Positions 11,001 to 22,110 are shown, numbered from the stretch's first letter. The stretch: DNA of 49,381 bases from Entrophospora sp. SA101 (GCA_958430865.1 CAUDNR010004042.1:1-49381); one strand, 5' to 3'. Notes: generated by a model from the letters alone, not told the origin. Numbers and translations: made by a program.

Positions 11001-14000
11001 CCCGGAATTACAAACAAGTACTAAGGTCAGAGATTTATGTTTGAATTTAATGGTAGAATTAAGAAATGACGAAGATCAAATGGTTGTGGTGGAATCAATT
11101 AGATGTTTACAACACTTTATAATGTTTGCTCAGCAATATGTTGACTTACCCAAATTGGTGGCACTTTTACAATATCAATTATCCAGCATGCATCTACCTT
11201 TAAAAGAAGTTGCCATTACGTGTTTATATCAATTAGTACAAAAAAATGCAAAATTAGTATTTGATGTGGCGTCTCCTGGCCTTGATAATCAACTATTTTC
11301 CTTATTAGACACTGACCCAACGATCGATGGAGTAAAAGACATTGTAAAAAGTTGGTTGAATCAGACCGCGAATGATAGCCCTTCTACATGGGTAGAATTG
11401 TGTAGAAAAGTTATGTCCAAAACAGGATCAATAGCTAGTGCTGGTGCACCAATTGAGCCTCCATCATTAGATATTAGTGGTGGCGGTGATGATGATGATG
11501 AGCTAGGCGGAGGAGTAGATGACGAAGAAGTGGAAAGTTTTGGTGCAGAGCAATCTGATAGTATCGCAAAAAAAACCTCAATAAAAAATTCATCAACTAA
11601 AAATCATAGTCTAGAAAAAAATATAAAATTTTTGAATGATTCTTCAGTACAAATCCCACCAAGGTGGCGTACACAATTATTTGCAATGAAATGTTTACAT
11701 CAAGTAGTAGAAGTAATTTATGCTAGTGGTGATAAAAGCCATTTCGATTTAATATCAGCAAAGAAAGTTAAAAATAATGGCAATAATGACTTTTTAGTAT
11801 TGAAAGTAGCTGAACTTATAAAAATGGCCTTCATAGCTTCTACCGCTGTTGTGAGTGAAATGAGATTAGAAGGCTTAAGATTACTTAGAGATTTAATTGA
11901 GGTATTATTTACACATTAATCGCTATTAATAAAGTTGTTTAATTATATAGTATTATTCTTTGATTTATATTAGATTAATATTGTGGATTTTTATACTTAG
12001 AAATTTGCTGCAACACAAGATCCCGAGTTTGAGGAAGCAGCATTATTAGAACAATACCAGGTATTTATGATTAATCAATATATGCACCTTTATGCACACA
12101 CGTTTATATGTTTATATAACTTAACATTTAGGCACAAATTGGAGCTGCATTGACCCCAGCTTTTACAGCAGAGTCATCACCAGAAATTTTATCTGCCGCA
12201 GTAAAAGTTTGTGCAGTGTTTGTAGGTAGTGGTATTGTCAAGGAATTGTATAGAATGGGTCGTATACTGAAATTACTGACTACTGCTTTAGAAAATTGTA
12301 AAGGTAATTTGTTAAATATAAAATTAAGAATGATATTTATGATGTTGTATTAACATTTGCTTTTCTTATAAAATTAAAATTATAGATAATTCTGGTGTTA
12401 CAACTGTTGGGGATATTGGAGATTTAAGCCCTCACGCAGCAATAATGGTAAAGTTATCGGTTTTAAACGCATGGGCAGAATTACAAGTTTCAAGTGTTAA
12501 ACAATCTTATCTTGTACAAGTTGTTGAGCCGTATCCTTCAAACCTTTTTGAAATAGATTGATTTTACTATATTTATATATTTATGAATGCCTTAACTTCT
12601 GAACTTTCAATAGAAACCTTTCATTATTAAGTCAATTGTGGGTTACATCTTTAAAAGAATATGCTAGAGTGCAAATTGAACCAGATATTGCAGAGGCGCA
12701 AGCTAATAGTATAGGATCAGATTTGTTACAAAACACCACACAAACAGAGGTTTTTGATTCAATGTACAGTGGTTTAACAAGAGAAGTCATTTTGCCAGTG
12801 ATTATCCAAGTCATTTAAGATTGAGTTTTTATTATTATTATTATATTGGTCTAAAGCTTTCTAAACGAATATATGTTTTTTTTTGATAAATGATTGAATA
12901 TAGTATTATAATAGATCATGGTTGACAATCTTAGGAGCAGTTGCAAGCTTGGTAGAAAGTGAAAATGAATTGATAATCTCTGCTTTGAATGATAAGGAAA
13001 ACGACAAAATTGATTTCACATCATTAAAAAACGATGATGATTTTAACGATTTTAACGATAATAATGATGAATTTCAAGATTTTAATGATGCAAGTAATAA
13101 TGATGATTTTGAAGATGAATTTTCTTCATTTACTGACATACAACAACAAGAAACATTTAGTTTTTCATCAACAATGGTTCAGAATCAGCCGACAAAATAT
13201 TTTTTTATATTGTTTGGACTTTGTATTGAGGCATTGTCGCAGACTTTTGGAGGAGGAAGTACTATCAACAGTGACAACGATAATGATTTAAACAAAAATG
13301 AAGATAAAAAGGTTGTTAAAACATGTATAAATGCATTGAAAGCATTTTTGAGACCTATATCAGCAGGAACTAAATTTTTAGATAAACAAAATTTTGTTGA
13401 ATTAATGAATTTATTTGATAGATTAGTACTCACAGAAGGATTTCAAACACAATTTGACATAATTCAAATCATTAAAAATATTGTTAAAGACTACGGTGCA
13501 ACGTATATTTGTAGTGAATTATCTGAAAAAAGGTTTGTTAATTATTATAAAAGGCTTTTTATTGAAAAAAAAAACTTCGCATTATCATTATTATTTTTAT
13601 CGTTTATTTAGTTCCCCAAAATTAAATGGTCATACTGAAGAAGATATAGATGATGATAAATTGTCTGCAGATGATGTTGAAGATAAATCAAAAACAATAT
13701 TATACCAAATATTAAGAGTGCTTGTCAATATATTTTTTCAAAAAATATCATTACTTTCATCCAGGCCTATTACAATGAGAACATTTAGGCCTTTGCAAGG
13801 TTTATTTATTAGTTATCTCTTTTTTTTAAATAATGATAAAATCAATAAATTAATTTATACATACTAATTAATGATTTTTATTTTTTTCTCAAATTAATAT
13901 TATTCAGGAAATTCAAAAGGTCAAACATTACAGCAAACCACAACAGTTTTAAAGGCTTCACTAGAAATTTTTACATTGCTTGTTCCAATAGTTCCAATAA

Positions 14001-15360
14001 ATTACAAGATTGACTTGGTGGCAATAGCATTTTATGTTTATATGTGTAAGTGATTTTAAAAAGGAATTTTTTATGGAAATCATTCATATGTCTAAATATT
14101 CCTGATGGTTTATTATTTAAATAATAGCCATAATACAAGATTTGAAATTTCAAAATGATCTTGTGCCAAATGTATTAGTTAATTTAAAAATGTCTTGTGC
14201 AAGTTTGGAAGATCAATTTACTGAAAAACAAGATTTTGAAAATTATTCCAAGGTTTTACAATCCACAATATCTTCTGCAATATCCAGAATTTTATTAAAT
14301 AGGTAAGACTAAATTAAAGATTTGCGATTTGTTTGAAACTTTTTATTGATCTAATTAAAAATGTTGTTTAGTGAAGCTACATCGGATGAAAATGAAGTAT
14401 CTATAATAAAAAATTGTTTGTTGGCGATAGTTTTAATTTTCACATCTTGCCCAAATGCTTGTTTGAATAACAATGAAATACAATATAAATTTTTGGAAAT
14501 ATTGAAAAATAAATATAAATCCGAAAATACTATAGTAAGTTCATAAATTTATTCATACTTGTTTACTTATATAATATATACGAATTATTTTGATCGTTTT
14601 ATTTATTAACTTGTTTATAAATAATAGATCGCAATCACTTCATTACAATGCACACGTACATTAATACTATTATCCACGAAAACTTTCAATAAAGAATCTA
14701 CCACAAAAGCTTCAGTTGAACTAAGTAACCGATTTACCAAAGTTCTTATACCAGAAGTTGTTTTGTTTTTAGAATCATCCAGAGATTTGATTGAAGATAT
14801 CAATGATTCAAAAGTTGTTGAAGAAAAATTAAAGGTTGTTGAAGAGGCAATTAAAACATTATTAACAATGAATAATGTAACAAATGAATCGCATAGTAAG
14901 CATTATTGAATGATTGACCATTGACTGATTGGTTATATTTATTATTATTTTGAATGATTATAAATACAGAATACTAATTAAAATTTATTGTTTTGAAGAA
15001 TCGATAATACTAGCAATTATATTGCCGACATTAATCCACTTATTAGCAGACCCACCACTAGATTGTTATTTATCCACTACCACCACTCCTCAACAAAAAT
15101 CATTACCACCTTTGCACATATTATCCATGACAAACATATTATCGTTGGCTACATCACAATCAACGTATTTTAAAGATGCTGTTAATTTATTATCGCCAGA
15201 GCCTAAATCAAAATTAGAAGCAGCTATAAGATTTAATGTTTTGTTACAACAAGAACAAAGAAAATTACATGAAGAACGCGAAAAAAAAATTAATGATGAG
15301 GTTGGATTGAGTAAAGGTCCCAGTATTTCATTGAAAAATGATTTTTCAGGATTTTCTTAA
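7006..15360 (+). CDS. LAA1: Laa1/HEATR5-family AP-1 accessory HEAT-repeat protein
   Basis: A giant HEAT-repeat protein that in yeast (Laa1) and animals (HEATR5A/B) supports AP-1/clathrin sorting at the trans-Golgi and endosomes. Eighteen exons by GT-AG sites and phase: 7006-7185, 7277-7497, 7600-7711, 7821-7976, 8062-8799, 8866-9957, 10099-11901, 12001-12060, 12132-12303, 12386-12530, 12614-12809, 12904-13532, 13612-13799, 13908-14045, 14128-14302, 14372-14534, 14628-14895, 14999-15360 (15014 is an alternative last acceptor). They sum to 6798 nt in frame, about 2265 aa, against roughly 2000-2070 aa for yeast and human members. Diagnostic is the block from about residue 1016 with TRAGSALALGSIYSNVGSMA and VVHFWALYSLSKTIESAGLM, which matches HEATR5. 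Two acidic insertions stand out: GGGDDDDELGGG in exon 7 and a D/E/F-rich tract near residues 1668-1702 with DFNDF, EFQDF and FEDEF. It is convergent with the PHD gene. Partial copies occur at 23385 and 38728. Confidence 0.92.
7985..8017. repeat. (AT)n microsatellite in LAA1 intron 4
   Basis: An uninterrupted AT dinucleotide run of about 33 bp inside the intron between 7976 and 8062. It is likely to be length-variable. Confidence 0.95.
11209..14580 (+). repeat. Source segment of duplication copy B
   Basis: This 3372-bp part of LAA1 (late exon 7 to early intron 16) recurs at 23385-26756 at a constant offset of 12176. Introns, homopolymers and coding sequence read identically everywhere I compared them. 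The right breakpoint is in the AT-rich tract ttatataatatata; the left one is where the assembly gap begins in the other copy. Confidence 0.95.
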
Positions 15361-15691
15361 ATAATCATCTGATTATTTTCGTATTTTTATTTATTTTTGC
15401 ATAATGAAAAATAATAATAAATCATTGAATAAGATATGGCTACAATGAATTATACTACTAAATAGTTGCATAAACATCAGCGATTTGAATTCGCACATCT
15501 ATTGAATTAATAATTAAAAAATGTTCATTAAGATGTGGTACATTCATCACATATTATTTATTATTAAAGGTTAAAAAATAAAATTACGTGTTTATTGAAG
15601 TTTTTAATTATTATTTATTTTTTAAAAAAAAAATAGCTAATCAAATATATATATATATAATTTAATCAATTATTAATAAAAAAAAAAAATT
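15361..15691. other. Convergent intergenic spacer
   Basis: A 331-bp AT-rich spacer between the 3' ends of LAA1 (plus strand) and the PHD-ePHD gene (minus strand). It holds AATAAA-like strings suitable for polyadenylation on both strands and a short AT run near 15647-15658. No coding signal. Confidence 0.7.
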
Positions 15692-17981
15692 TTATTTCTT
15701 TATTTTTTTATGAATTCCATTGTTCTTTTCAACAGACCTCTTGTGGTAATGACTATTAACAATATTAGTATTATTCGAAGCTTTATGTTCTTTGATGTAA
15801 CAAATATGACACACGACATTATTTAAATCGCTGATTTTGTGTCTAGAATCTTTGGTTAAAGACTTCCAATTTTCTGGCCACCATTTTAATGACTTGTTTA
15901 TAGAACATTTCATACATTTATAAGTTGGTGACGACGTTGATATTATTCTGGATTTCTTTAACTGATGATTATCGTTGGAGTATTCATTGTCTTTACACAT
16001 CATTTGGTTTATATTCATTTCAGTAGAATTCTTCTCCTCCTCTTTAATCATAGCTTCGATACTATCAATGTCCATATCCTCGGTCACTCTAGAAAACCAT
16101 GGCTTTTGTAAATCTATAAAATCTGTTATTTTCTTTGGAACTGTAAGTTTGTATCTTTTTTTGATCTTGCTTTCACGAGAAGACGTATCATATTGTTTAT
16201 ACTCTTTGATATAAACATAGATTGCCGACTAAATGTTTTATAATAAAATAATAATAATATGAGTAGATCAATAATTAATCAAAATAATTAAAATGAGCAT
16301 TTGATTAATAAAGTTTACATACTTGACAGGTATACAAATCTCTTGTGCTCAATCCAACAAAGTTATAAGGTAAATTTCCATGATCATGGCAACTAATTGT
16401 CGCTATCATCTCACCATCCAAACCATTTCCAAAACAGTGAACAGGCATGCCTGCAGTCGATTTATTAATATTATCTTGAGTATGATTAATATTAATATAT
16501 TTCTCTGAAATATTTATATATTCATCCGATATCATTATATTGTTGTTTTCACGACCTAACAATTTTATAGCTTTGTTAAAATTGTTTGATGAAAATGTTG
16601 TTTGAACTTTATCATATTTTGGCGAATTGGAATCACCAATATTATTATTAAAAGATTTAACTTCAAATCCAATATTATATCCTGCTTCTCGAGCACATGT
16701 TACATGGAAAAAATTTCTACATTGATCATAATACGAACATTTAACGCAGGCACCGGCACTAGATTTACATATTGTGCATACCTAAATAAAAGTTAAATTT
16801 TCCCACAATAAAATAATATGATTAAGGGTTGAAATTTATCATTAATCAGTGATTAGAACAATATTATATCCAATTATCATTGCCGCCAGCATCATTGTCA
16901 TTATAACTTACTGCATTCCAATATTCTTTATCTATATCATCGACATCCATTGCAACAAATAATTTTTTTGCATCATAATAGGTAACCTCAGGAATAAAAG
17001 CACTACATAAAACATGCACCCAATTGTTTCCATTTGTTCTTTTCAAAGAATTATTAGTTCCTTCTGGTTGATCACATAATAAACATTTCTTAATCTATTA
17101 AATAAATTTTAAAAATAATTATTTATGACAATTAAATAAATACATTTAAAAATAAAACAAAACACAACTAATTTACTTTTATTGCACATCGAATTCTTAT
17201 ATTTAAGCATGGATCACAACGCCACATCTTATTCATTGGTTTAACATTAGTTATTCCGTAACAATCTATTAAAGATCAGAAATAAAATTTTTTTAGGAAA
17301 AAAAAAAATTATTCAAAGAAATAACAAAAAAAAATTTCACCAACATATAAATTCTTTAATATATTAAGAAATTTTGTTTAACCTGTATGTATGCATACTT
17401 GACAACCGGCACATGATAGAATTGGATATTTTGAATTCATATTTCCACCACAAACTATACATGGATCAGTTGCTATAGGTGTATTAGCTGGTGATGGAGG
17501 TTCTGGTGTTCCATCATCATCAGAAGATATAGAATTAGAATGTATATTACGCGACTTCATTGTTGGTAAATCAAAAGATTTATTTTTCTTATTACACTTT
17601 ATTGTCATATTGAGATCATAATGCATAAATAAAAACATATATATATATTGAAATATCATCAATTATGACTTATTAAAGTAAAATTAAATGTTTATTCGTC
17701 GAAAACTTTATACACATGTAATATTTATATGTGTAGAAGTAACAGTATTTTCTCGAACAAACACGGGGGGGATTAAAATATGCAAACAAGTATCTTTATC
17801 GGTTATTCAATTATTAAAAAATTATAACGCAACTCACCTCCTTATCTAAAATTAAGCCATTATTTGACCCCATTCTACTCGAATGCCTCCTTCTTTTCAT
17901 CAAATTTATTCTAGAGTCTTCTGCTTCCTCACTTTTAAGAGATGGCGTAAACAAGGATGTCGAAGACGATGAATTTTTCAT
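15692..17981 (-). CDS. PHD-ePHD protein with C-terminal GATA-like zinc finger (Snt2-like)
   Basis: Probable nuclear histone reader. Six exons on the minus strand: 17981-17838, about 17587-17383 (17596 is an alternative start), 17265-17177, 17094-16912, 16781-16323 and 16228-15692. All phases fit, giving about 538 aa. A basic/Ser-rich N-terminus is followed by a PHD finger (DPCIVCGG, LSCAGCQVCIHT joined across the intron to DCYGI, WRCDPC). An extended PHD follows (KKCLLCDQPEG, NNWVHVLCSAFIPEV, VCTICKSSAGACVKC, FFHVTCAREAG, then CxxHxx). The C-terminus has a CxxC-x(~36)-CxxC finger (YKCMKCSINKSLKWWPENW, VVCHICY). PHD plus ePHD occurs in Jade/BRPF/Nto1 and Snt2 proteins; the KWWP-type GATA-like finger points to Snt2. 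No BAH domain is encoded here. The chosen ATG is the first in the exon. An identical second copy lies at 42310-44599. Confidence 0.85.
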
Positions 17982-18440
17982 ATTAAACGATATTTTAGTT
18001 ATAAAGATTATACGTATCAAAGTGATTTAATTGTTGTAATTCAATTAATTGGTCTGTATGTTTGATTTATAAGAAAAAAAATTTTTTTTAGTTGTATCGA
18101 ATGATTTTTAAAAGTTACACGATTGAGTTGACTGAATATCTATTATTTTTGAAGATCGTTACACGATTTATTTTAGGGTTCCGAGTTTTTGCATCAGGGT
18201 AATTTTCATTAAATCCACTTAAAAGTTTATTTGATTAGGAATAATTGCCAGTTGTTTGTTTTTCCTTCATTACAATTATCTTCCATTTTTTGATGGGTAA
18301 TTATAGGGTTCTGCCACAAAAACATTTCCCCCCAACAAATTTTGTATATTAAATGGTCTCCTTACCATTCAAGGCCCAAATTTTATAGCAAATTCAATAA
18401 CAAGTGGTTTCATTATAGAACTCCATACTGCATCCATGTT

Positions 18441-19252
18441 TCAATCTGTAACAAGGCACAAAGGACCAAGTTGATGCCCAAAGGGCAGTAGCAATATTAT
18501 GATGGTGACCGAAACTGACCCATAGTTTAGGCATTTAGGCAATTTTGGTTTTGGCCTAATTTCGCCCTTGAAAACTTTCTGGTGAAATTGGCGAAACTCA
18601 AAAATTGCCTAAACTATGTGCGAAATTCCTAAACTGTGGGCGAAACTCCTAAACTGGCAAACTTATTAATATATTAATATTAGTGTTTAAATTTCTAACT
18701 ATGCATGTTATGACCTGGGACTGTTAGATAAGCTTTTCTTGCCAATGTCCAACTATAACTTTGTCTGTTTAGTTTTTGTTTTTTAATGGCAGTAGTTGCT
18801 CATTTGAAGACGAACTAGCCATGTCTCTTGGTGAAAAGAAAAAAATATTAATTCTTTTATTATTATTACATTATTTTTTACAATAATAATAGTAAAGTCA
18901 AAACTAAATTAATAGATTAACATGTTAAAGTTTTGTTATTTATAAATTTTTTAATCATAGGTTTGACAGTTTAGGATTTCGCCCACAGTTTAGACAATTT
19001 TGAGTTTCACTACTAGTTTAGGAACCTAAACTCCTAATGTCTGTGGGTGAAACTATTTTGGATTTTCTAAAATCATTTCAGCCATCATCATTAAGCAATC
19101 TATACAAGAATACAAATATTCAGTCTGTAACAAGGCACAAAGTGCCAAGTTTAATGCCCAAAGGGCAGAAGTGTTCCATACAAGCATACATATATTAAAT
19201 CTGTAATAAGGCACAAAATTCCAAGTTAAATGCCCAAAGGGCAGTAGCAATC
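18441..19252. repeat. Three dispersed ~55-bp direct repeats
   Basis: Units at about 18442-18495, 19121-19170 and 19198-19251 share the order ctgtaacaaggcacaaag, ccaagtt, then atgcccaaagggcag. The last two are about 78 bp apart, and both are preceded by a cataca/tataca-type leader, so they form a short tandem pair. The core carries small dyads (ggcacaaagtgcc and tgcccaaagggca). No coding capacity is evident. Confidence 0.75.
18594..19009. mobile_element. Inverted-repeat (MITE-like) element, ~416 bp
   Basis: The left arm at 18594-18663 (gaaactcaaaaattgcctaa, then ctgtgggcgaaactcctaaa) is matched in reverse complement by the right arm at 18959-19009 (acagtttaggatttcgccca, then attttgagtttcac). 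The arms are about 50-70 bp and imperfect, with an AT-rich interior and no open frame. This is typical of a non-autonomous DNA transposon. The flanks carry further partial copies of the same motif (18511-18560 and 19010-19060). The target-site duplication was not settled. Confidence 0.65.
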
Positions 19253-19481
19253 TATGAGATAAAATTTCTGAAATAAAATGGGTAGGGGGTAAGGTCAAAG
19301 TTGGTGTCTGTAACTGTTTTCATATTTTTTGCAATTGCAACCCCTGCAACCTCTACAACTGTCCAACTATAATTATGTGATGACTTAGTATCAAAAATGA
19401 AATCATAAAATGATTTATTAAAAAACAATTAAAAGATAATTTATGGTAATCATTTAAAATAATAAATAGTAACAGTAAAAG

Positions 19482-19525
19482 AAGTGGGGATATTATAGTA
19501 TATCTATACTATAATATCCCCACTT
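19482..19525. repeat. Perfect 21-bp-arm hairpin
   Basis: The arms aagtggggatattatagtat(a) and its exact reverse complement are separated by only two bases (tc at 19503-19504). It could extrude as a near loop-free cruciform. It has no poly-T tract after it and is not placed as a terminator. An identical copy is at 46100-46143. Confidence 0.9.
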
Positions 19526-20127
19526 ATTTTAGACTATAACTCCCACTCCCACGTGCGGCCATTTTTTATTTTTTAGCCACCCAGATGGAATCATGGAATT
19601 TGTATGTGGCCAATTTTTTGTTTCTGGCCACGTAAAAAAATAGTATTCATATGCATACTGACATTGCATTCACTTGTATGTCATCATTCGATTGCGGGTT
19701 GGTGAAGAGTCATTTTCAGCCTCATTCGAGTGAGGTGTGTTTTGCATTTACGTAGCACTTTAGGAAAAGCAATCTCGAAGGCGGGATGTGTCTCAATTCA
19801 CAATTTCGAACGTGGCCAATTTTCAATTTCTAGCCATGTTGATCAGGTAGTAAAAAATAGTGTAATAAAAAATTTATCTAGCATTGAAATCAACAGTGTC
19901 ACCAAAAGTCCATCATTATGGACATCAATAGCAATCACTAAAAGTGTAGATAAAAATCTGACTCCACCATGTAGCATCCATATCCATTGTCAACATGTGT
20001 TGACGATCACCCATAAGTACCACTCCAGGAAAGGTGTTAATGGCGTTTTTTTCTTGTCACAAGTGTCACAAGTAAAAAAATCAGCTTGTGACAGAACTTG
20101 TGACACCTTTCTTGCTCTTTCATTTCT

Positions 20128-20601
20128 TTATTGATTACTGTCACAAGTGTCACAAGTAAAAATGGGGTAATTTATTAGAAAGAAAATAAAATGAAACCAA
20201 CTTTGATATATACTATCCCTATAGAAAATAAACATACAGAATGTATAAGAATTTCCCTATATTTGATACGGAATAAATTTTTAGATATGGAATGGACGGA
20301 CGTATTTAATCTACGTTTTGAAATTTATCAATGTAATGCAATTTATGGATGTATATGGAAAATGTACAGAAAATTGCGAATTTCCGTATATTTTACAATT
20401 TTTCCGGAATAATTCTGTATCTTTTACAATAATCATTTCATAGCAATAAAAATTATAATTCATATGGAATTTCCGTATGCAAATTTTTTATAGGGTATAT
20501 ATGATATACCTATAATAAAAAGTGGAAAACGCAAAAAAAATAAAAAATAAAAAGTGGAGTATGTGAAAATAACTTGTGACACTTGTGACAGTAATCAATA
20601 A
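20128..20601. mobile_element. 474-bp MITE with perfect 30-bp TIRs
   Basis: The terminal inverted repeats at 20128-20157 and 20572-20601 are perfect over 30 bp, built around tgtcacaagtgtcacaagt. The interior carries a second, imperfect inverted pair starting actatccctatag near 20210 and ending ctataggg-type near 20490-20500, so one MITE sits inside another. A further copy of the right TIR plus its flank (gactcactttc) lies at 20665-20705. No transposase is encoded. The short open frame inside (20191-20412) is most likely chance. Confidence 0.8.
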
Positions 20602-20743
20602 GACTCACTTTCGGGCTTGGAACTTCAAAAATATTATTTCTAGCCAATTTTTTTTCTTGTGACAACTTGTGACACTTGTGACAGTAATCAATAAGACTCA
20701 CTTTCAGGCTTGGAAGTCTACTTGAGTAGGTAACAGTATAGTG

Positions 20744-20781
20744 TAAGTAGGTAACAATATATATATATTGTTACCTACTTA
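20744..20781. repeat. 38-bp perfect palindrome
   Basis: taagtaggtaacaatatat followed directly by its reverse complement, with no spacer. Outer partial repeats of gtaggtaacagta surround it (20727-20738 and 20788-20800). An identical copy is at 47362-47399. It lies within 45 bp of the right-hand end of the 8.7-kb duplicated block. Confidence 0.9.
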
Positions 20782-20961
20782 TGGTAGACTGTTACCTACT
20801 TATACGATTGGTTCGTATTTTTGTCGTACTTTGAGGTACGACGAGTTTGCATTTGTGTCGTACTTTTAGTGATCGTTATTGACGTCCATAATGATGGACT
20901 TTTGGTGACCTATTGACTTCAATACTAGGACGAGGCACGAAATGCCGATTTTTATGAGTAC

Positions 20962-21240
20962 AAAAATAGTCTAATAAATTACTACAAAAACGTATAAATA
21001 GAACCTCTATCCCCCACTTTGGACCAAAAACCAATTCGTAAAAAAAAATACGTATCTCCTATACCACTATAAACAATACATTTCCTAGGCGAATTGCCAA
21101 CTTTTTCGATTGCGGAGATGGGGCATGAAATGCCGAATTGGCAATCCGTATTTTGGCTTTTTACATTCCATTCGAATTCGAGAATGAGGCACGTAGTGCC
21201 GAAACTGTATACTTACCTGGTGTTATCCAAAGGTACAATT
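20962..21240 (+). promoter_or_regulatory. Conserved TATA-like module preceding the repeat array, copy 1
   Basis: agtctaataaattactacaa, then aacgtataaatagaacctct and atccccc, followed by aattcgt and a poly-A stretch. The same order occurs at 47508-47800 with scattered differences, so the module is conserved between two loci that have otherwise diverged. TATAAATAG is a good core-promoter TATA box. Downstream are small dyads of the form ggcac-n-gtgcc (near 21126 and 21188). No transcript start can be assigned from sequence, and the module may simply be part of a repeat family. Confidence 0.45.
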
Positions 21241-21479
21241 TTTATAATATATATTTTGTATTAATTATACTTTTGGCTATCACTTTTTTCTATACCTGAA
21301 TCGTATCTACTTGGTGATATGCAAAAGCACAATTTTTATAATATATATCTTTCTATAATAATTATACTTTTGGCTATCACCGAAAGTATACTATGTTTTG
21401 GAGCTCTAGAAACCTTTCTTGTATAGTTGGTGCTTTTGAGTATCATTTTTTCTTGTCAAAAAATCGACCTATGTTTTGT

Positions 21480-22110
21480 CGTTTTACTATCAAAAAATTG
21501 TTCTTACTTTTACATATCACTTTTGCGTATCACTTTGGATCAAAAAATTCCTAAAAAATCGGATCATTACTGAATCAAAAAATTTGTTTGCACTTTTCGT
21601 ATCACCATATAAAAATTGGATACATCAAAAATCGGATTATACTTTTGCGTATCACTTTGGATCAAAAAAATTGGATCATACTTTTATGTGCTACCGATTC
21701 GAAAAATTTATTCTTACTTTTACGTATCACCATATAAAAAATTGGATCATACTTTTACGTACTACCAAATCAAAAAATTGGATACCTTTGCGTATTACTT
21801 TTACGTATTACCATATCAAAAAATTGGGTTGAAAATTTTAATCTTACTTTTGGGTATCACTTTTACGTATTAGTATCAAAAAATTAGATCATACCTTTGC
21901 GTATCACTTTTCCGTATAAAAAATTGGATCATACTAATACCTTTGTGTATTACTGGAACGAAAATTTTAATCTTACTTTTATGTATCACCATATCAAATT
22001 TTAAATCTTACTTTTGCTATCACTTTTATGTATCAAAAATTTTGATTACTTTTGCGGATCACTATATCGAAAATTTTAATCTTACTTTGCATGCTACTGA
22101 ATCTAAAAAA
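21480..22110. repeat. Degenerate ~36-bp repeat array, copy 1
   Basis: Well over a dozen degenerate units of the form tacttttgcgtatcac followed by atcaaaaaattggatcat. Spacing is often 36-40 bp, and variants swap tatcac for tactacc. Because the common period is a multiple of three, long open frames with recurring KKLDHTFAYY-like peptides appear by chance. Related units occur at 47940-48400, 38624-38660 and 49040-49110. It is not a CRISPR array: units are divergent, not exactly spaced, and in a eukaryote. Confidence 0.8.

Larger units (their letters stand above)
12110..20821 (+). repeat. Source segment of duplication copy C
   Basis: This 8712-bp segment (LAA1 intron 8 to its end, the whole PHD-ePHD gene and the MITE cluster) recurs at 38728-47439 at a constant offset of 26618. 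I found no differences, even in introns, poly-A runs and microsatellites. Confidence 0.95.
19880..20926. mobile_element. Outer ~1-kb inverted-repeat element containing nested MITEs
   Basis: The left arm near 19880-19946 (caccaaaagtccatcattat, then caatcactaaaagt) returns in reverse complement at about 20861-20926 with few mismatches. Between the arms lie the 474-bp element with perfect TIRs and a 38-bp palindrome, so this is a nest of non-autonomous elements. An open stretch on the plus strand (19730-20134) runs through the arm and is not convincing as a gene. In the third contig the right arm is missing, because the duplication ends at the equivalent of 20821. Confidence 0.65.

Noticed and set aside
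19730..20134. 134-codon open frame on the plus strand
   Set aside because: It runs through inverted-repeat arms and the TIR of a MITE; its Val/Ser-rich sequence has no domain and its end lies within the transposon terminus.
21476..21832. Protein with KKLDHTFAYY-like peptide repeats
   Set aside because: The open frame arises because the degenerate DNA repeat has a period near 36 bp. The second array gives a similar but differently arranged peptide, and no start, splice or domain evidence supports a gene.
21480..22110. CRISPR-like regularly spaced repeats
   Set aside because: Units are strongly divergent, spacing is irregular, there are no cas genes, and the DNA is clearly eukaryotic.
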